64,000 nucleotides of DNA from NCBI GenBank assembly GCA_016708825.1, contig JADJEZ010000009.1:124001-188000 (forward strand), in the 5' to 3' direction. Below the pieces are notes generated by a model. It made no database searches, was not told the origin of the DNA, and saw nothing but the letters and a program-made list of their open reading frames with translations. The DNA comes from Betaproteobacteria bacterium (GTDB lineage: Bacteria; Pseudomonadota; Gammaproteobacteria; Burkholderiales; Usitatibacteraceae). Below, in pieces: positions 8,043-18,079 of this stretch. How positions within the stretch are numbered: position 1 is the first letter of the stretch; every line of letters begins with the position of its first letter. Position numbers and translations under genes: made by a program.

Positions 8043-8897
8043 CTAGCGCGGTCGCTTCCCCGCTTCCTTCCCCTCCTGCGCCCGGTATGCCTCGAGCTCC
8101 GCGCGCCCCGCCCGGCCCATTTCCTCGAGCGCCTGCTCCCAGCCCTTGCGTCGCCCCTTGAGCGCCGCGACGATCGACTCGGCGATGACGAGATTGCGGT
8201 ACCACTTCGCATTCGCGGGCACCACGGTCCACGGCGCGTGCTTCGCCGCCGTCTTCGCGATCGCTTCCTCGTAGGCGCGGGTGTAGTCGTCCCAGTGGTC
8301 GCGCTCCTTCCAGTCGTTGGGATTCAATTTCCACGCGGTCTCGGGGGATTTCTCGCGCTCGAGCAGGCGCTCCTCCTGCTCGTCCTTCGTGATGTGCAGG
8401 AAGTACTTGAGGACGATCGTGCCGTGCTCGGCGAGGAGCTCCTCGAAGTCGCGGATGTGCCCGAAGCGCTCCTTCCAGACGGGCTTCGGCGCGAGGCCGT
8501 GCACGCGCACCACGAGCACGTCCTCGTAGTGCGAGCGGTTGAAGATCGAGAATTCTCCCGCCCGCGGGGCGTGGCGGTGCACGCGCCAGAGGAAGTCGTG
8601 CGCGCGCTCCTCGGGCGTGGGCACGCCGAAGGAGGTGACGATGACGCCGCGCGGGTTCAGGCACCCCACCACGTGCTTGATCGAGCCGTCCTTGCCGGCG
8701 CTGTCGCGCCCCTGGAGCACCACGAGCACGCTCGTCACCTTTGCGCCGTACATCGCATCCTGCAGCTCGAAGAGCTCCCGGCCCAGCGTCGCGAAGCGCT
8801 TCTCCGCCTTCTTTCTCGTCATGCCCTTCGGGGGCTCGGCGGAGATCGCGTCGAGTCGCACCCTGCGGCCCGGCTTGTCGTACACGGTTGCGGCCAT
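8043..8897 (-). CDS. Polyphosphate:nucleotide phosphotransferase, PPK2 family (class III-like)
   Basis: A 284-aa soluble kinase that uses polyphosphate as phosphate donor. The Walker A is LQGRDSAGKDGSIKH at residues 61-75, followed by the Walker B/lid region (AGEFSIFNRSHYEDVLVVRVH) and WKLNPNDWKERDHWDDY, all typical of the single-domain PPK2 group that phosphorylates AMP and/or ADP. It is transcribed alone, converging on the cold-shock gene over a shared terminator. A second, different PPK2 occurs at 18080-19339. Nucleotide preference cannot be settled from sequence alone. Confidence 0.92.
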   Translation of the reverse strand: MAATVYDKPGRRVRLDAISAEPPKGMTRKKAEKRFATLGRELFELQDAMYGAKVTSVLVVLQGRDSAGKDGSIKHVVGCLNPRGVIVTSFGVPTPEERAHDFLWRVHRHAPRAGEFSIFNRSHYEDVLVVRVHGLAPKPVWKERFGHIRDFEELLAEHGTIVLKYFLHITKDEQEERLLEREKSPETAWKLNPNDWKERDHWDDYTRAYEEAIAKTAAKHAPWTVVPANAKWYRNLVIAESIVAALKGRRKGWEQALEEMGRAGRAELEAYRAQEGKEAGKRPR

Positions 8898-8952
8898 GCT
8901 TTCCTCCTACAGGTTGCGGTTTCGGGGGGCGTGCCGCGCCGGCACGCCATGG

Positions 8953-11309
8953 CTAATCCTGGTAGGCGAAACCGGAGACGGACTTGAGAGATCCCTGCAG
9001 CACGCGGCCGCTGCGGGCGCGGGCGCCACGGTAATTCTCCAGCTCCGCGGCCGGCACACCCGCGAACGAGACCTTGTCGCCGCGCCCCTTGCCCTTCACC
9101 TTGAGGGTTCCGGCCACGGCGCGCGCGCCGAGCAGGGACTCCCCCTCGTGCAGGCGCATGAGGATCACGCCCTTGCCGCCGCCGGAGAGCTCGTTCACTT
9201 CCGCGAGCGGGAAGACGAGGAGCCGCCCCCCGGACGAGAGCGTGGCGACTTCGGTGACGCCTTCCCGGAGGATCTCCGGCGCGAGGCACTTCTCGCCCTC
9301 GCCCACGTTCAGGAAGGCCTTGCCCGCACGCTGGCGGGTGACGAGGTCCTTCAGCCGGCAGCGCAGGCCCGTTCCCCCGCTCGAGGCGAGGAGGAGGTGC
9401 GTATCGGGTTCTCCCGCGAGGACGCCCACGATGCGCGCGCCCGCGAGGTCCACGAGGGAGGTCGCGGGCGCGCCGTCGCCCTTGCCGCCGGGCAGGTCCA
9501 GCGCGCGAACGCTGAAGGTGCGCCCGCTCGTCGCCACGAGGACGATGGGATGGACGGTGCGCGTCTCGATCACCGCGAGCGGGCCGTCGCCCTCCTTCCA
9601 GGAAAGCGTCGTCGCGTCGATGCCGTGGCCGGTGCGCGTGCGCAGGAACCCGTTTCGCGAGCAGATCACCGTGACCGGCTCGTCGGTGAGCGTCTCCACG
9701 GGCGCGGCCGCGGCGCGCTCGGCCGCCTCGATCCTGGTGCGGCGCTTGTCGCCGAAGCGCTCGCCGTCGGCGGTCTCTTCCTTCACCGCGAGCTTGCGGC
9801 GCCCGGCATCGCTCGCGAGGAGCTTTTCCAGGTCGGCCTGCTCGGCTTTCAGTTCCTGATCTCGCGCTCGATGCGGATGCCCTCGAGCTTCGCGAGCTGG
9901 CGAAGGCGAATCTCCAGGATGTCCTCGGCCTGGCGCTCGGAGAGAGAGAACTTCTCCATCAGCGCGGGTCTCGGCTCGTCCGCGCCGCGGATCACCTTGA
10001 TCACCTTGTCGATGTTCAGGAACGCGACCATGCGCCCGTCGAGGATGTGCAGGCGGTCGAGCACCTGGGCCTGCCGGTGCGCGAGGCGCCGCTCCAGCGC
10101 CACCAGCCGGAAGGCGGCCCACTCGCGGATCCAGTGCGCGAGCCCGGCCTGCCTAGGACGCCCCTCGCGGTCTATGGCCACCAGGTTCATGGCGGCGTTC
10201 GATTCGAGGGAGGTGTGCGCGAGGAGCAGCTTCATGAGGTCGTCCGGCGCCACCCGGGAGCTGCGCGGCTCGAAGACCAGGCGCACGGGATGCTCGCGGT
10301 CGGAATCGTCGCGGGCGCTCTCCAGCGCAGCGAGCACGGCGGCCTTCAGTGCCAAGGTCTCGGCCGACACCGTCTTCTTGCCGGCGCGCGGCTTCGGGTT
10401 CGTGATCTCCTCGATCTCGGCCAATACGCGCGCCGCGTTGGTGCCCGGCGGCATCTCGGTCACGGCGACGCGGTACTGGCCGCGCGCGAGCTTCTCGATC
10501 GTCCAGCGCGCGCGCACGCGCACGCTGTCCCGGCCCGTCTCATAGGCCCGCGCGATCTCTTCGGCCGGGGAGATGATCTGCCCGCCGCCGGGAAAATCCG
10601 GCCCCGGAATCGAGGCGAGGATCTCCGTGTCCGTGGCCCTCGCGCTCTTCAGCGCCACCACGCAGGCTTCGACCACCTCGCCCATGTTGTGCGGCGGGAT
10701 CTCGGTGGCCATGCCCACGGCGATGCCCGACGCCCCATTCAGCACCGCGATCGGAAGCCGCGCGGGAAGCAGGCGCGGCTCCTCGAGGGAGCCGTCGTAG
10801 GTGGGAACGAAGTCGACCGTGCCGCGCTCCAGCTCCGAGAGGAGGATCGCTTCCGCGAACCCCGTGAGTCGCACCTCGGTGTAGCGCATCGCCGCCGCGC
10901 CGTCGCCGTCGCGGGAGCCGAAGTTGCCCTGGCCCTGGATCAGCGGATAGCGCAGCGTGAACTCCTGCGCCATGCGCACCGCCGCCTCGTACACCGCGGA
11001 ATCGCCGTGGGGATGGAACTTGCCGATCACGTCGCCCACGATGCGCGCGGACTTCTTGAACGGCGCGTCGTGGCGGTTGCCGAGCTCGCGCATCGCGTAG
11101 AGGATCCTGCGCTGCACGGGCTTCTGGCCGTCCTCGATGGCCGGGAGCGCGCGGCCCTTCACCACGCTCATGGCGTAGGCGAGGTAGGCGCTCTCGGCGA
11201 ATGCGGCGAGCGGCACGTCGCCGTCGCCCGAGGCGCTGTCGCTTCCCGCCGGCCGCGGGGGCACGGGGGGAAGGCTGTCGAAGAGGTCAGGGGTCTTGGT
11301 GTCCAGCAT
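8953..11309 (-). CDS. parC: DNA topoisomerase IV subunit A, interrupted by a one-base frameshift
   Basis: Topoisomerase IV A subunit: DNA cleavage/religation for chromosome decatenation, partner of ParE encoded upstream. The first frame (11309 to about 9858) starts MLDTKTPDLFDSLPP, carries the winged-helix and the catalytic tyrosine in AAAMRYTEVRL, and ends prematurely after GIRIEREIRN. The second frame continues with ELKAEQADLEKLLASD and the complete C-terminal beta-pinwheel to 8953. Inserting one base near 9857-9861 joins them into about 785 residues, normal for ParC. Because the gene is essential and both halves are well conserved, a sequencing or assembly deletion is more likely than a real break. 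Confidence 0.9.
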
Positions 11310-11390
11310 GGTTCAGGTGTCCGTTCGATGCCTGCTGCAATGATTGCCCGGCCGTTTCCGAAGCTGCATCCGGAGCAGGGTGTGGCAGGT

Positions 11391-11509
11391 GTTTTTTTTC
11401 GCTTCTGGCCGAGTCAAATCGCGTCGGACGTCGTTGCCAAAACCTTTGTCGAAGCGTCCCCGGAGTCGACGCCAATGGCCAGTTCATTCGGCCAGAAGCG
11501 AAAAAAAAC
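11391..11509. repeat. 22-bp perfect inverted repeat in the parE-parC spacer
   Basis: Arm one (11391-11412) starts G, eight T, then CGCTTCTGGCCGA. Arm two (11488-11509) is its exact reverse complement, 75 bp away. The T8/A8 tracts are at the outer ends. The structure could fold as a large hairpin or be two copies of a short repeat. It lies directly beside an extreme C/G homopolymer tract, so an assembly artefact is possible. Confidence 0.7.
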
Positions 11510-11605
11510 CCCCCCCCCCCCCCCCCGTCCCCAATCCGGGGGCGGGGGGGGGGCCCACCCCCCCCGGGCCCCCCCGCCCCCCGGGGGGCCGGGCCCCCTG
11601 TGGGC
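11509..11605. other. Extreme C/G homopolymer tract in the parE-parC spacer
   Basis: The tract begins with 18 consecutive C, followed by runs of 5-10 G or C almost without interruption. Nothing like it occurs elsewhere in the window. With 11310-11508 it makes a 310-bp spacer between parE and parC in which I see no gene. Either it is a real low-complexity stretch or a low-quality contig join. Confidence 0.75.
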
Positions 11606-11619
11606 GCACGTGGGCTGGA

Positions 11620-13587
11620 CTAGACATCCGCCTCGACCAGGTTGCCGCGCGCTTCCATCCAGCTGCGGCGCGAGGCCGCCTCGCCCTTGCCCATGAGGAG
11701 CGTGAAGACCTTGTGCGTGTCGGCGAGGACGTCGGTGCTGACGGTGAGCGGCAAAAGCCGGCGCGTGTCGGGGCTCATGGTGGTCTCGCGAAGCTCCTCG
11801 GGGTTCATTTCGCCGAGGCCCTTGAAGCGGCCCACGTGGACGGCGGTGTCGCGCACCTTCTCGTCGGAGAGCTTGAGCAGGATCGCGTCGCGCTCGGCCT
11901 CGTCCAGCGCGTAGAGGCGCCGCTCCGGCCGCGCCTTGCCCTGGGCGTCCACCTTCACGCAGTAGAGCGGCGGTTGCGCCACGAAGACGTGCCCGCGGGC
12001 GAGGAGCCCCGGGAAGTGGCGGAAGAAGAGGGCGAGCAGCAGCGTCTGGATGTGCGAGCCGTCGACATCCGCGTCCGCCATGATGATCACCTTGCCGTAG
12101 CGAAGCCCCGAGAGCGCCTTGGCGGCCTCCCCGATGCCGTGCGGCTCGATGCCGAGGGCGACGGCGATGTCGTGGACCTCGTTGTTCGCGTAGATCTGCG
12201 TGGGATCCACCTCGAAGGTGTTCAGGATCTTGCCGCGCAGCGGCAGGATCGCCTGGAAATGCCGGTCGCGCCCCTGCCGCGCCGAGCCGCCGGCGGAATC
12301 GCCCTCGACGAGGAAAAGCTCGTTGCGCGCAAGCTCCTCGCTCTCGCAGTCGGTGAGCTTTCCCGGCAGCACCGCCACGCCTGAGCCGCGGCGCTTCTCC
12401 GCCGCCTTGCCGGCCTTCTGGCGCGCCGTAGCAGCCCGTATCGCCAGCTCCGCGATCCTCTTGCCGGCCTCCACATGCTGGTTGAGCCACGCATCGAGCG
12501 GGTCCTTGAGCCTGGAGGCGACGAGCTTCACGGCATCGCGCGAGTTGAGCTTCGCCTTGGTCTGCCCCTGGAATTGCGGGTCGAGCATGCGCGTGGAGAG
12601 CACGAAGCGCAGGTTCTTCCACACGTCCTCGGTCTGCAGCGTGACACCCCGCGTGAGCAGCTCGTGGTGCAGGCAGAACTCGCGGATGGATTCGAAGACG
12701 CCGGACTTGAGGCCGGACTCGTGGGTGCCGCCCTCGACCGTGGGGATCAGGTTCACGTAGGACTCGCCGCCGCCGCCATTCTCGCACCACGCGAGCGCCC
12801 AGGCGGCGCCCTCGCCGTGGGCGAATTGCGCGTCGCCCTCGCCGCAGTACGACTCGCCCACGATCACGGGGCTCACCACACCCTCCTCGCCCGCGAGGCT
12901 CTCCGCGAGGTACGCGGCCATGCCGCCCTCGTACTTCCACTCGACGGTTTCGCCCGTGGCCTCGTCGGCGAGCCGCATCGCGAGCCCGGGCAGGAGCACC
13001 GCCTTCGCGCGCAGCAGGTGCTCGAGGTCGGGCCGCTTGATCCGGTCGCTGTCGAAATACTTCGCATCCGGCCACGCGCGCACCGCCGTGCCCGTTTGCT
13101 TCGCCGGCGCCGCGCCCGTGCGGCGCAGCTTCTCCACGGGGAAGCCGTCCTCGAAGGCGATGGCCCAGGCCGCACCGTCGCGCTTCACGCGCACTTCCAG
13201 CCGCTTCGAGAGCGCGTTGGTGACGGAGACGCCCACGCCGTGCAGGCCGCCGGAGAAGGCATAGGCGGCACCGCCCGTTTTCTTGTCGAATTTCCCGCCC
13301 GCGTGCAGGCGCGTGAAGACCACTTCCACGGTGGGCACCTTCTCCTCCGGGTGCGGGCCGACCGGGATGCCGCGGCCGTCGTCCTCCACGCTCACCGAAC
13401 GGTCCGCGTGCAGCGTCACGGTGATCGTCTTCGCCGCGCCGGCGAGCGCCTCGTCGGCGGCGTTGTCGACCACTTCCTGGATGATGTGCAGCGGCGTGTC
13501 GGTCCGGGTGTACATCCCCGGGCGCTCCTTGACGGGCTCGAGGCCCTTCAGGACGCGGATGGATCGTTCGTCGTAGCGGGAGGCCAT
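11620..13587 (-). CDS. parE: DNA topoisomerase IV subunit B
   Basis: A 655-aa type IIA topoisomerase ATPase subunit. The GHKL ATPase is present (EVVDNAADEALAG for Mg/ATP binding, GGLHGVGVSVTNALS for the glycine-rich lid), then the transducer domain and the TOPRIM domain with LFLVEGDSAGGSARQGRDR and the metal-binding IMADADVDGSHI. Length and the absence of the GyrB-specific insert favour ParE over GyrB, as does the adjacency to parC on the same strand. It begins MASRYDERSIRVLKGLEPV. ParE and ParC probably form one operon, although the 310-bp odd spacer lies between them. Confidence 0.93.
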   Translation of the reverse strand: MASRYDERSIRVLKGLEPVKERPGMYTRTDTPLHIIQEVVDNAADEALAGAAKTITVTLHADRSVSVEDDGRGIPVGPHPEEKVPTVEVVFTRLHAGGKFDKKTGGAAYAFSGGLHGVGVSVTNALSKRLEVRVKRDGAAWAIAFEDGFPVEKLRRTGAAPAKQTGTAVRAWPDAKYFDSDRIKRPDLEHLLRAKAVLLPGLAMRLADEATGETVEWKYEGGMAAYLAESLAGEEGVVSPVIVGESYCGEGDAQFAHGEGAAWALAWCENGGGGESYVNLIPTVEGGTHESGLKSGVFESIREFCLHHELLTRGVTLQTEDVWKNLRFVLSTRMLDPQFQGQTKAKLNSRDAVKLVASRLKDPLDAWLNQHVEAGKRIAELAIRAATARQKAGKAAEKRRGSGVAVLPGKLTDCESEELARNELFLVEGDSAGGSARQGRDRHFQAILPLRGKILNTFEVDPTQIYANNEVHDIAVALGIEPHGIGEAAKALSGLRYGKVIIMADADVDGSHIQTLLLALFFRHFPGLLARGHVFVAQPPLYCVKVDAQGKARPERRLYALDEAERDAILLKLSDEKVRDTAVHVGRFKGLGEMNPEELRETTMSPDTRRLLPLTVSTDVLADTHKVFTLLMGKGEAASRRSWMEARGNLVEADV

Positions 13588-13619
13588 GCGGTTCGTTCTC
13601 GTGGCGAATCCGCCATTTT

Positions 13620-13635
13620 AATGGGGACGCTCGCC
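13620..13635. repeat. Half-copy of a short intergenic repeat (REP-like)
   Basis: AATGGGGACGCTC within this site is the reverse complement of GAGCGTCCCCATT in the hairpin at 16549-16595. It sits just upstream of parE in an otherwise featureless 258-bp spacer (13588-13845). Two matches of 13 bp in intergenic DNA suggest a dispersed repeat family. Confidence 0.4.
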
Positions 13636-13845
13636 GATTTCCCACCTCTCCCGTCCGTTGTGGACAACCCTGGCCCGGGCAGCGGTCTTCGCGAGTGCCC
13701 GATCCTCTTCTGGAATCAGGGACTTGATGCGCGCCCGGTTATTGCCCGGCATTGGAATTCCTCGCCCGCCCGCTGCGCCGGTCCGTCGTGCCGAATGCCC
13801 TTCTCAAGGCCGCCGGCTGGCCTGCCCGCGCATCCCGCGCGCGCC

Positions 13846-14925
13846 CTAGCGCTGCACGTCCACAACCTTCACCCTGACCTTGCTCTCCTTGCGGTCGCGG
13901 ATCACCGTCAGCTCGGCCACGGTGCCGATGCCGGCGCGGTCGAGCTCCGCCGCGAAGGTGCCCATCGCCTCCACCGGCCGGCCGTTCACCGCCACGATCA
14001 CGTCTCCCACCTCGCCCGTGCGCCGGTCCACGGCCACGAGTCCCGCGTCGGCCGCGGGCGAACCGCGCAGCACCTCCGCGACCGCCACGCCGGTGATGCC
14101 GGCACGCGCGGCGAGCACGGGGTCGACGGCGCGGATGCCGATGCCCGGCAGCGACGCCTTCCCGCGCGCGATCAACTGCGGAACGATGCGGTTCACGAGG
14201 TCCGCGGGAATGGCGAATCCCACGCCGGACGATCCCCCCGAGGGCGAGCGGATCGCGGTGTTCACGCCGATCACCCGGCCCTGCGCATCGACCAGCGGGC
14301 CGCCGGAGTTGCCGGGGTTGATCGCCGCATCGGTCTGGATGGCACCGGCGATCTCGCGATACTCCGAAGTGGGCAGGTGGCGGTCGAGCGCGCTCACGAT
14401 GCCGGTGGTAAGCGTGCGCGAGAGACCGAAGGGATTGCCGATCGCGTAGACCGTCTGGCCGATGCGCAGGTCCCGGGAAGTGCCGAGCGGTATGGGCTTG
14501 AGGCCTCGCGGCACCTGCGCGAGCTTCACCACGGCGAGGTCGTAGTCCTGCGCGAAGCCCACCACGGTTGCGGGAATGGGCTTGCCGGCGTCGAGGCTCA
14601 CCTCCACGCTGCGCGCGCCCGCGAGGACGTGGAAATTCGTGACCACGTGGCCCGCGGCATCCCAGACGAACCCGCTGCCCGCGCCCTGGGCGACTTCCGC
14701 CGTGAAGAAACCCGTGCGCGCGAGGCGCTCCGTGGTGATGTAGGCGACCGAGGGCGCCGTGGACTCGAAGAGGCCGGCGAGGGCCTGCTCCTGCGCGGGC
14801 AGGGGGGGCCTCGGGGTCACCGCGCGCGGCTCCGGGGCGCCGCCGCGTTGCGCCCACGGGGCGAAGACGACCGCGACGGTCAACACGGCAGCGGCGAGGA
14901 GGATCGGTTTCTTCATGGATGGCAT
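13846..14925 (-). CDS. DegP/HtrA-like periplasmic serine protease (S1C family) with one PDZ domain
   Basis: A 359-aa protein with an N-terminal hydrophobic segment (ILLAAAVLTVAVVFAPWA) that exports or anchors it. The trypsin-like domain has the full catalytic triad: His99 (TNFHVL), Asp129 (DYDLAVVKL) and Ser207 (NPGNSGGPL). One PDZ domain follows (about residues 260-355, ending VRVKVVDVQR), so it is the DegS-type single-PDZ architecture rather than two-PDZ DegP. It would degrade or sense misfolded envelope proteins. It is transcribed away from parE's start and followed by a GST gene on the same strand upstream; no sigma-E pathway genes are seen here. Confidence 0.9.
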   Translation of the reverse strand: MPSMKKPILLAAAVLTVAVVFAPWAQRGGAPEPRAVTPRPPLPAQEQALAGLFESTAPSVAYITTERLARTGFFTAEVAQGAGSGFVWDAAGHVVTNFHVLAGARSVEVSLDAGKPIPATVVGFAQDYDLAVVKLAQVPRGLKPIPLGTSRDLRIGQTVYAIGNPFGLSRTLTTGIVSALDRHLPTSEYREIAGAIQTDAAINPGNSGGPLVDAQGRVIGVNTAIRSPSGGSSGVGFAIPADLVNRIVPQLIARGKASLPGIGIRAVDPVLAARAGITGVAVAEVLRGSPAADAGLVAVDRRTGEVGDVIVAVNGRPVEAMGTFAAELDRAGIGTVAELTVIRDRKESKVRVKVVDVQR

Positions 14926-14984
14926 GGTCGGATGGGTGGACCGTCACAAGGTCGTGCCGGTTCCCGTCCGATTCAAGTAGCGTG

Positions 14985-15599
14985 TCAGTCGAGCGGCGTC
15001 GATTCGAACGCCGGCAATGCCTCTGCCTGCACGGAGAACTTCGCGAGCGCGGGAAACTTCCACGCCGGGACGAGATCGGCGTGGTAGTACTGGTTGAAGC
15101 GCCACGCCACGGCGGTTGCGATGTCGGCCGCGTTGGGGCCGGCGCCCTGGAGCCAGGGCTGCGCGCGACCCGCGGCGTCCTCGAGCGCGGTAAAGGCGGC
15201 GAGCGTCTGCCCGAGAACGCGCTCGTACCAGGGCTCGTGGCGCTTCTCCGCCGGGCGCTGCTCGCGCTCGTAGACGAGGGAGACGCCCTTGTCGCAGGCC
15301 GACAGCGCCAGGCCGATCAGGCGCAGCGCCTCCAGGCGGGGCTTTCCCGTGGGCGGCATGAGGCGCCTGGCAGGCTCCACGAGGTCCTCGAGGTAGTCGA
15401 GGATGAGGGTGGAATCCATGAGCGCCGTCCCGTCGTCGCAGACGAGCGTGGGCGCCTTCACCACCGGGTTCGCGGCGCGGAACTGCTCGAAGTTGCGAAA
15501 CACGGAAAGCGACTCGTGCTCGAACGGGAGTTCCATCAGCTTCATCGAGATGGCGACGCGGCGAACGTAGGGGGAATCGAGCATGCCGATGAGCTTCAT
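14985..15599 (-). CDS. Glutathione S-transferase family protein
   Basis: A 204-aa GST with N-terminal thioredoxin fold (MKLIGMLDSPYVRRVAISMK) where Ser9-Pro10 occupy the active-site region, the cis-Pro and glutathione-binding segment (VKAPTLVCDDGTALMDSTLIL) and an all-helical C-terminal domain (AADIATAVAWRFNQYYHADL). I chose the ATG at 15599 because it gives the usual GST start; a longer reading to 15629 only adds unconserved residues. The type resembles the YibF-like class. It would conjugate glutathione to electrophiles or reduce peroxides; substrate unknown. It is divergent from the flavodoxin-like gene 50 bp away. Confidence 0.88.
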   Translation of the reverse strand: MKLIGMLDSPYVRRVAISMKLMELPFEHESLSVFRNFEQFRAANPVVKAPTLVCDDGTALMDSTLILDYLEDLVEPARRLMPPTGKPRLEALRLIGLALSACDKGVSLVYEREQRPAEKRHEPWYERVLGQTLAAFTALEDAAGRAQPWLQGAGPNAADIATAVAWRFNQYYHADLVPAWKFPALAKFSVQAEALPAFESTPLD

Positions 15600-15649
15600 G
15601 CGGGCCTCGCGTGACGGAAGAGGCGGCATTCTGCCCCATAATCGGGCGC

Positions 15650-16153
15650 GTGAAGAAGCTCCTCATCGTGTGGTGTTCCACCACCGGCGGCACGCGGCAG
15701 ATGGCCGAGGCGGCGGAACGCGGCGCCCGCGGCGCCGTGGAGCCGAGCGACGGCGTGGAGGTCGTGCGGCTCGAGGCGTCCGTTGCCGGGGCGGACGCCG
15801 TGCTCGCCGCCGACGCGCTCCTGGTCGCGGTGCCCGAGCACCTCGCCTCCATGGCCGGGCCCATGAAGGATTTCTTCGACCGCATCTACTACCCGTGCCT
15901 GGACCGGATGAACGGCCGCCCTTGGGCGCTGCTCGTGTGCGCGGGCTCCGACGGCGCGGGCACCATCCGGCAGGCCGAGCGCATCGCCCTGGGCCTGCGC
16001 CTGAAGCGCGTGGCAGAACCCGTGCTCGTGATCACCCACGCACAGACGCAGGAGGCGATCCTCGCGCCGAAGACGATCGCCACGCAGGACCTGGAACGCT
16101 GTGCGGCGATGGGCGCGCTGCTGGCCGCGGGGATTTCAGCGGGCGTCCTCTAG
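15650..16153 (+). CDS. Flavodoxin-like FMN-binding protein
   Basis: A 167-aa single-domain protein starting with GTG (VKKLLIVWCSTTGGTRQMAEAA), where WCSTTGGTRQMA is the phosphate-binding loop for FMN of flavodoxin/NAD(P)H:quinone reductases. The second flavin loop is represented by LLVAVPEHLASMAGPMKDFFDR. It probably transfers electrons or reduces quinones/nitroaromatics. The upstream reading from 15611 overlaps the divergent GST gene, so the GTG at 15650 is preferred. No redox partner is encoded nearby, so its role is unassigned. Confidence 0.8.
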   Translation: MKKLLIVWCSTTGGTRQMAEAAERGARGAVEPSDGVEVVRLEASVAGADAVLAADALLVAVPEHLASMAGPMKDFFDRIYYPCLDRMNGRPWALLVCAGSDGAGTIRQAERIALGLRLKRVAEPVLVITHAQTQEAILAPKTIATQDLERCAAMGALLAAGISAGVL

Positions 16154-16272
16154 AGGGACGGGAGCCTCAGGCGTCTTCCGGCGGACCTGCGATCGCAGCG
16201 CTCACACCGCGCATCGTTCGCCGCCGGCGTATTCCCGCGCAACTTCCGTTGCGAGCGTCTTCCCGAGCCCTT

Positions 16273-16479
16273 TCAGCCGCGGGCACGCAGGCGTCGCAGG
16301 CGTTTGCGCGCCGCCTCGAGCACCGCGAGGTCGCGCTCGAGCCCGTCCTGGAGCGCGCCGATCGCGCGCTCCAGCGCGGTGCATTCCACGATGAGCCGGC
16401 GCCGGTCGAGGGAACTGCGCGCGGTCTCGCTGCGATGCTCCAGATCGTCCAGTTGCAGGCGAAGGTGGTCGACGTTCAT
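16273..16479 (-). CDS. Small helical hypothetical protein
   Basis: A 68-residue ORF (starts MNVDHLRLQLDDLEHRSE) that is almost entirely predicted charged helix with heptad-like leucines, ending in an Arg/Leu-rich stretch (AARKRLRRLRARG), so a coiled coil is likely. It stands alone in the spacer between the flavodoxin-like gene and asnS; a weak GGAG lies upstream of the ATG. It superficially resembles SlyX-type small coiled-coil proteins, but I cannot assign a family. It may not be translated. Confidence 0.45.
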   Translation of the reverse strand: MNVDHLRLQLDDLEHRSETARSSLDRRRLIVECTALERAIGALQDGLERDLAVLEAARKRLRRLRARG

Positions 16480-16548
16480 TTCACGGGCTCCGCCCAGCTA
16501 TCTTCGCCCCGCCTTCACTGCATTTCTTGCGCCAGCGCAAGCTTCCCG

Positions 16549-16610
16549 AAAAAGGGGGAGCGTCCCCATTGGTCAATGGGGGCGTTCCCCTATTTCGGTG
16601 CGGTGCGGTG
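16549..16610. repeat. Intergenic hairpin repeat after asnS, plus a 5-bp tandem repeat
   Basis: 16549-16570 and 16575-16595 form an imperfect 21-bp inverted repeat (cores GCGTCCCCATT and AATGGGGGCGT) with a GGTC loop. It is followed at 16596-16610 by three tandem CGGTG units. It lies just downstream of asnS and may end its transcript or be a REP-like element; part of the arm recurs at 13620-13632. Confidence 0.6.
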
Positions 16611-16624
16611 CCGCGTGCGACGCG

Positions 16625-18025
<1,401 letters not shown>

Positions 18026-18079
18026 GGGGTCTGGGAATCCGGGGCTTTCGAAGCCCGGATTATAAGGGGCGCGTGCCCC

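Noticed and set aside
11414..11619. Open frame continuing past parE through the G-run
   Set aside because: It consists of poly-Gly/Pro translation of the homopolymer tract; parE already ends at 11620.
16148..16157. CCTCTAGAGG palindrome at the end of the flavodoxin-like gene
   Set aside because: Short, contains the stop codon and lacks a T-tract; likely chance.
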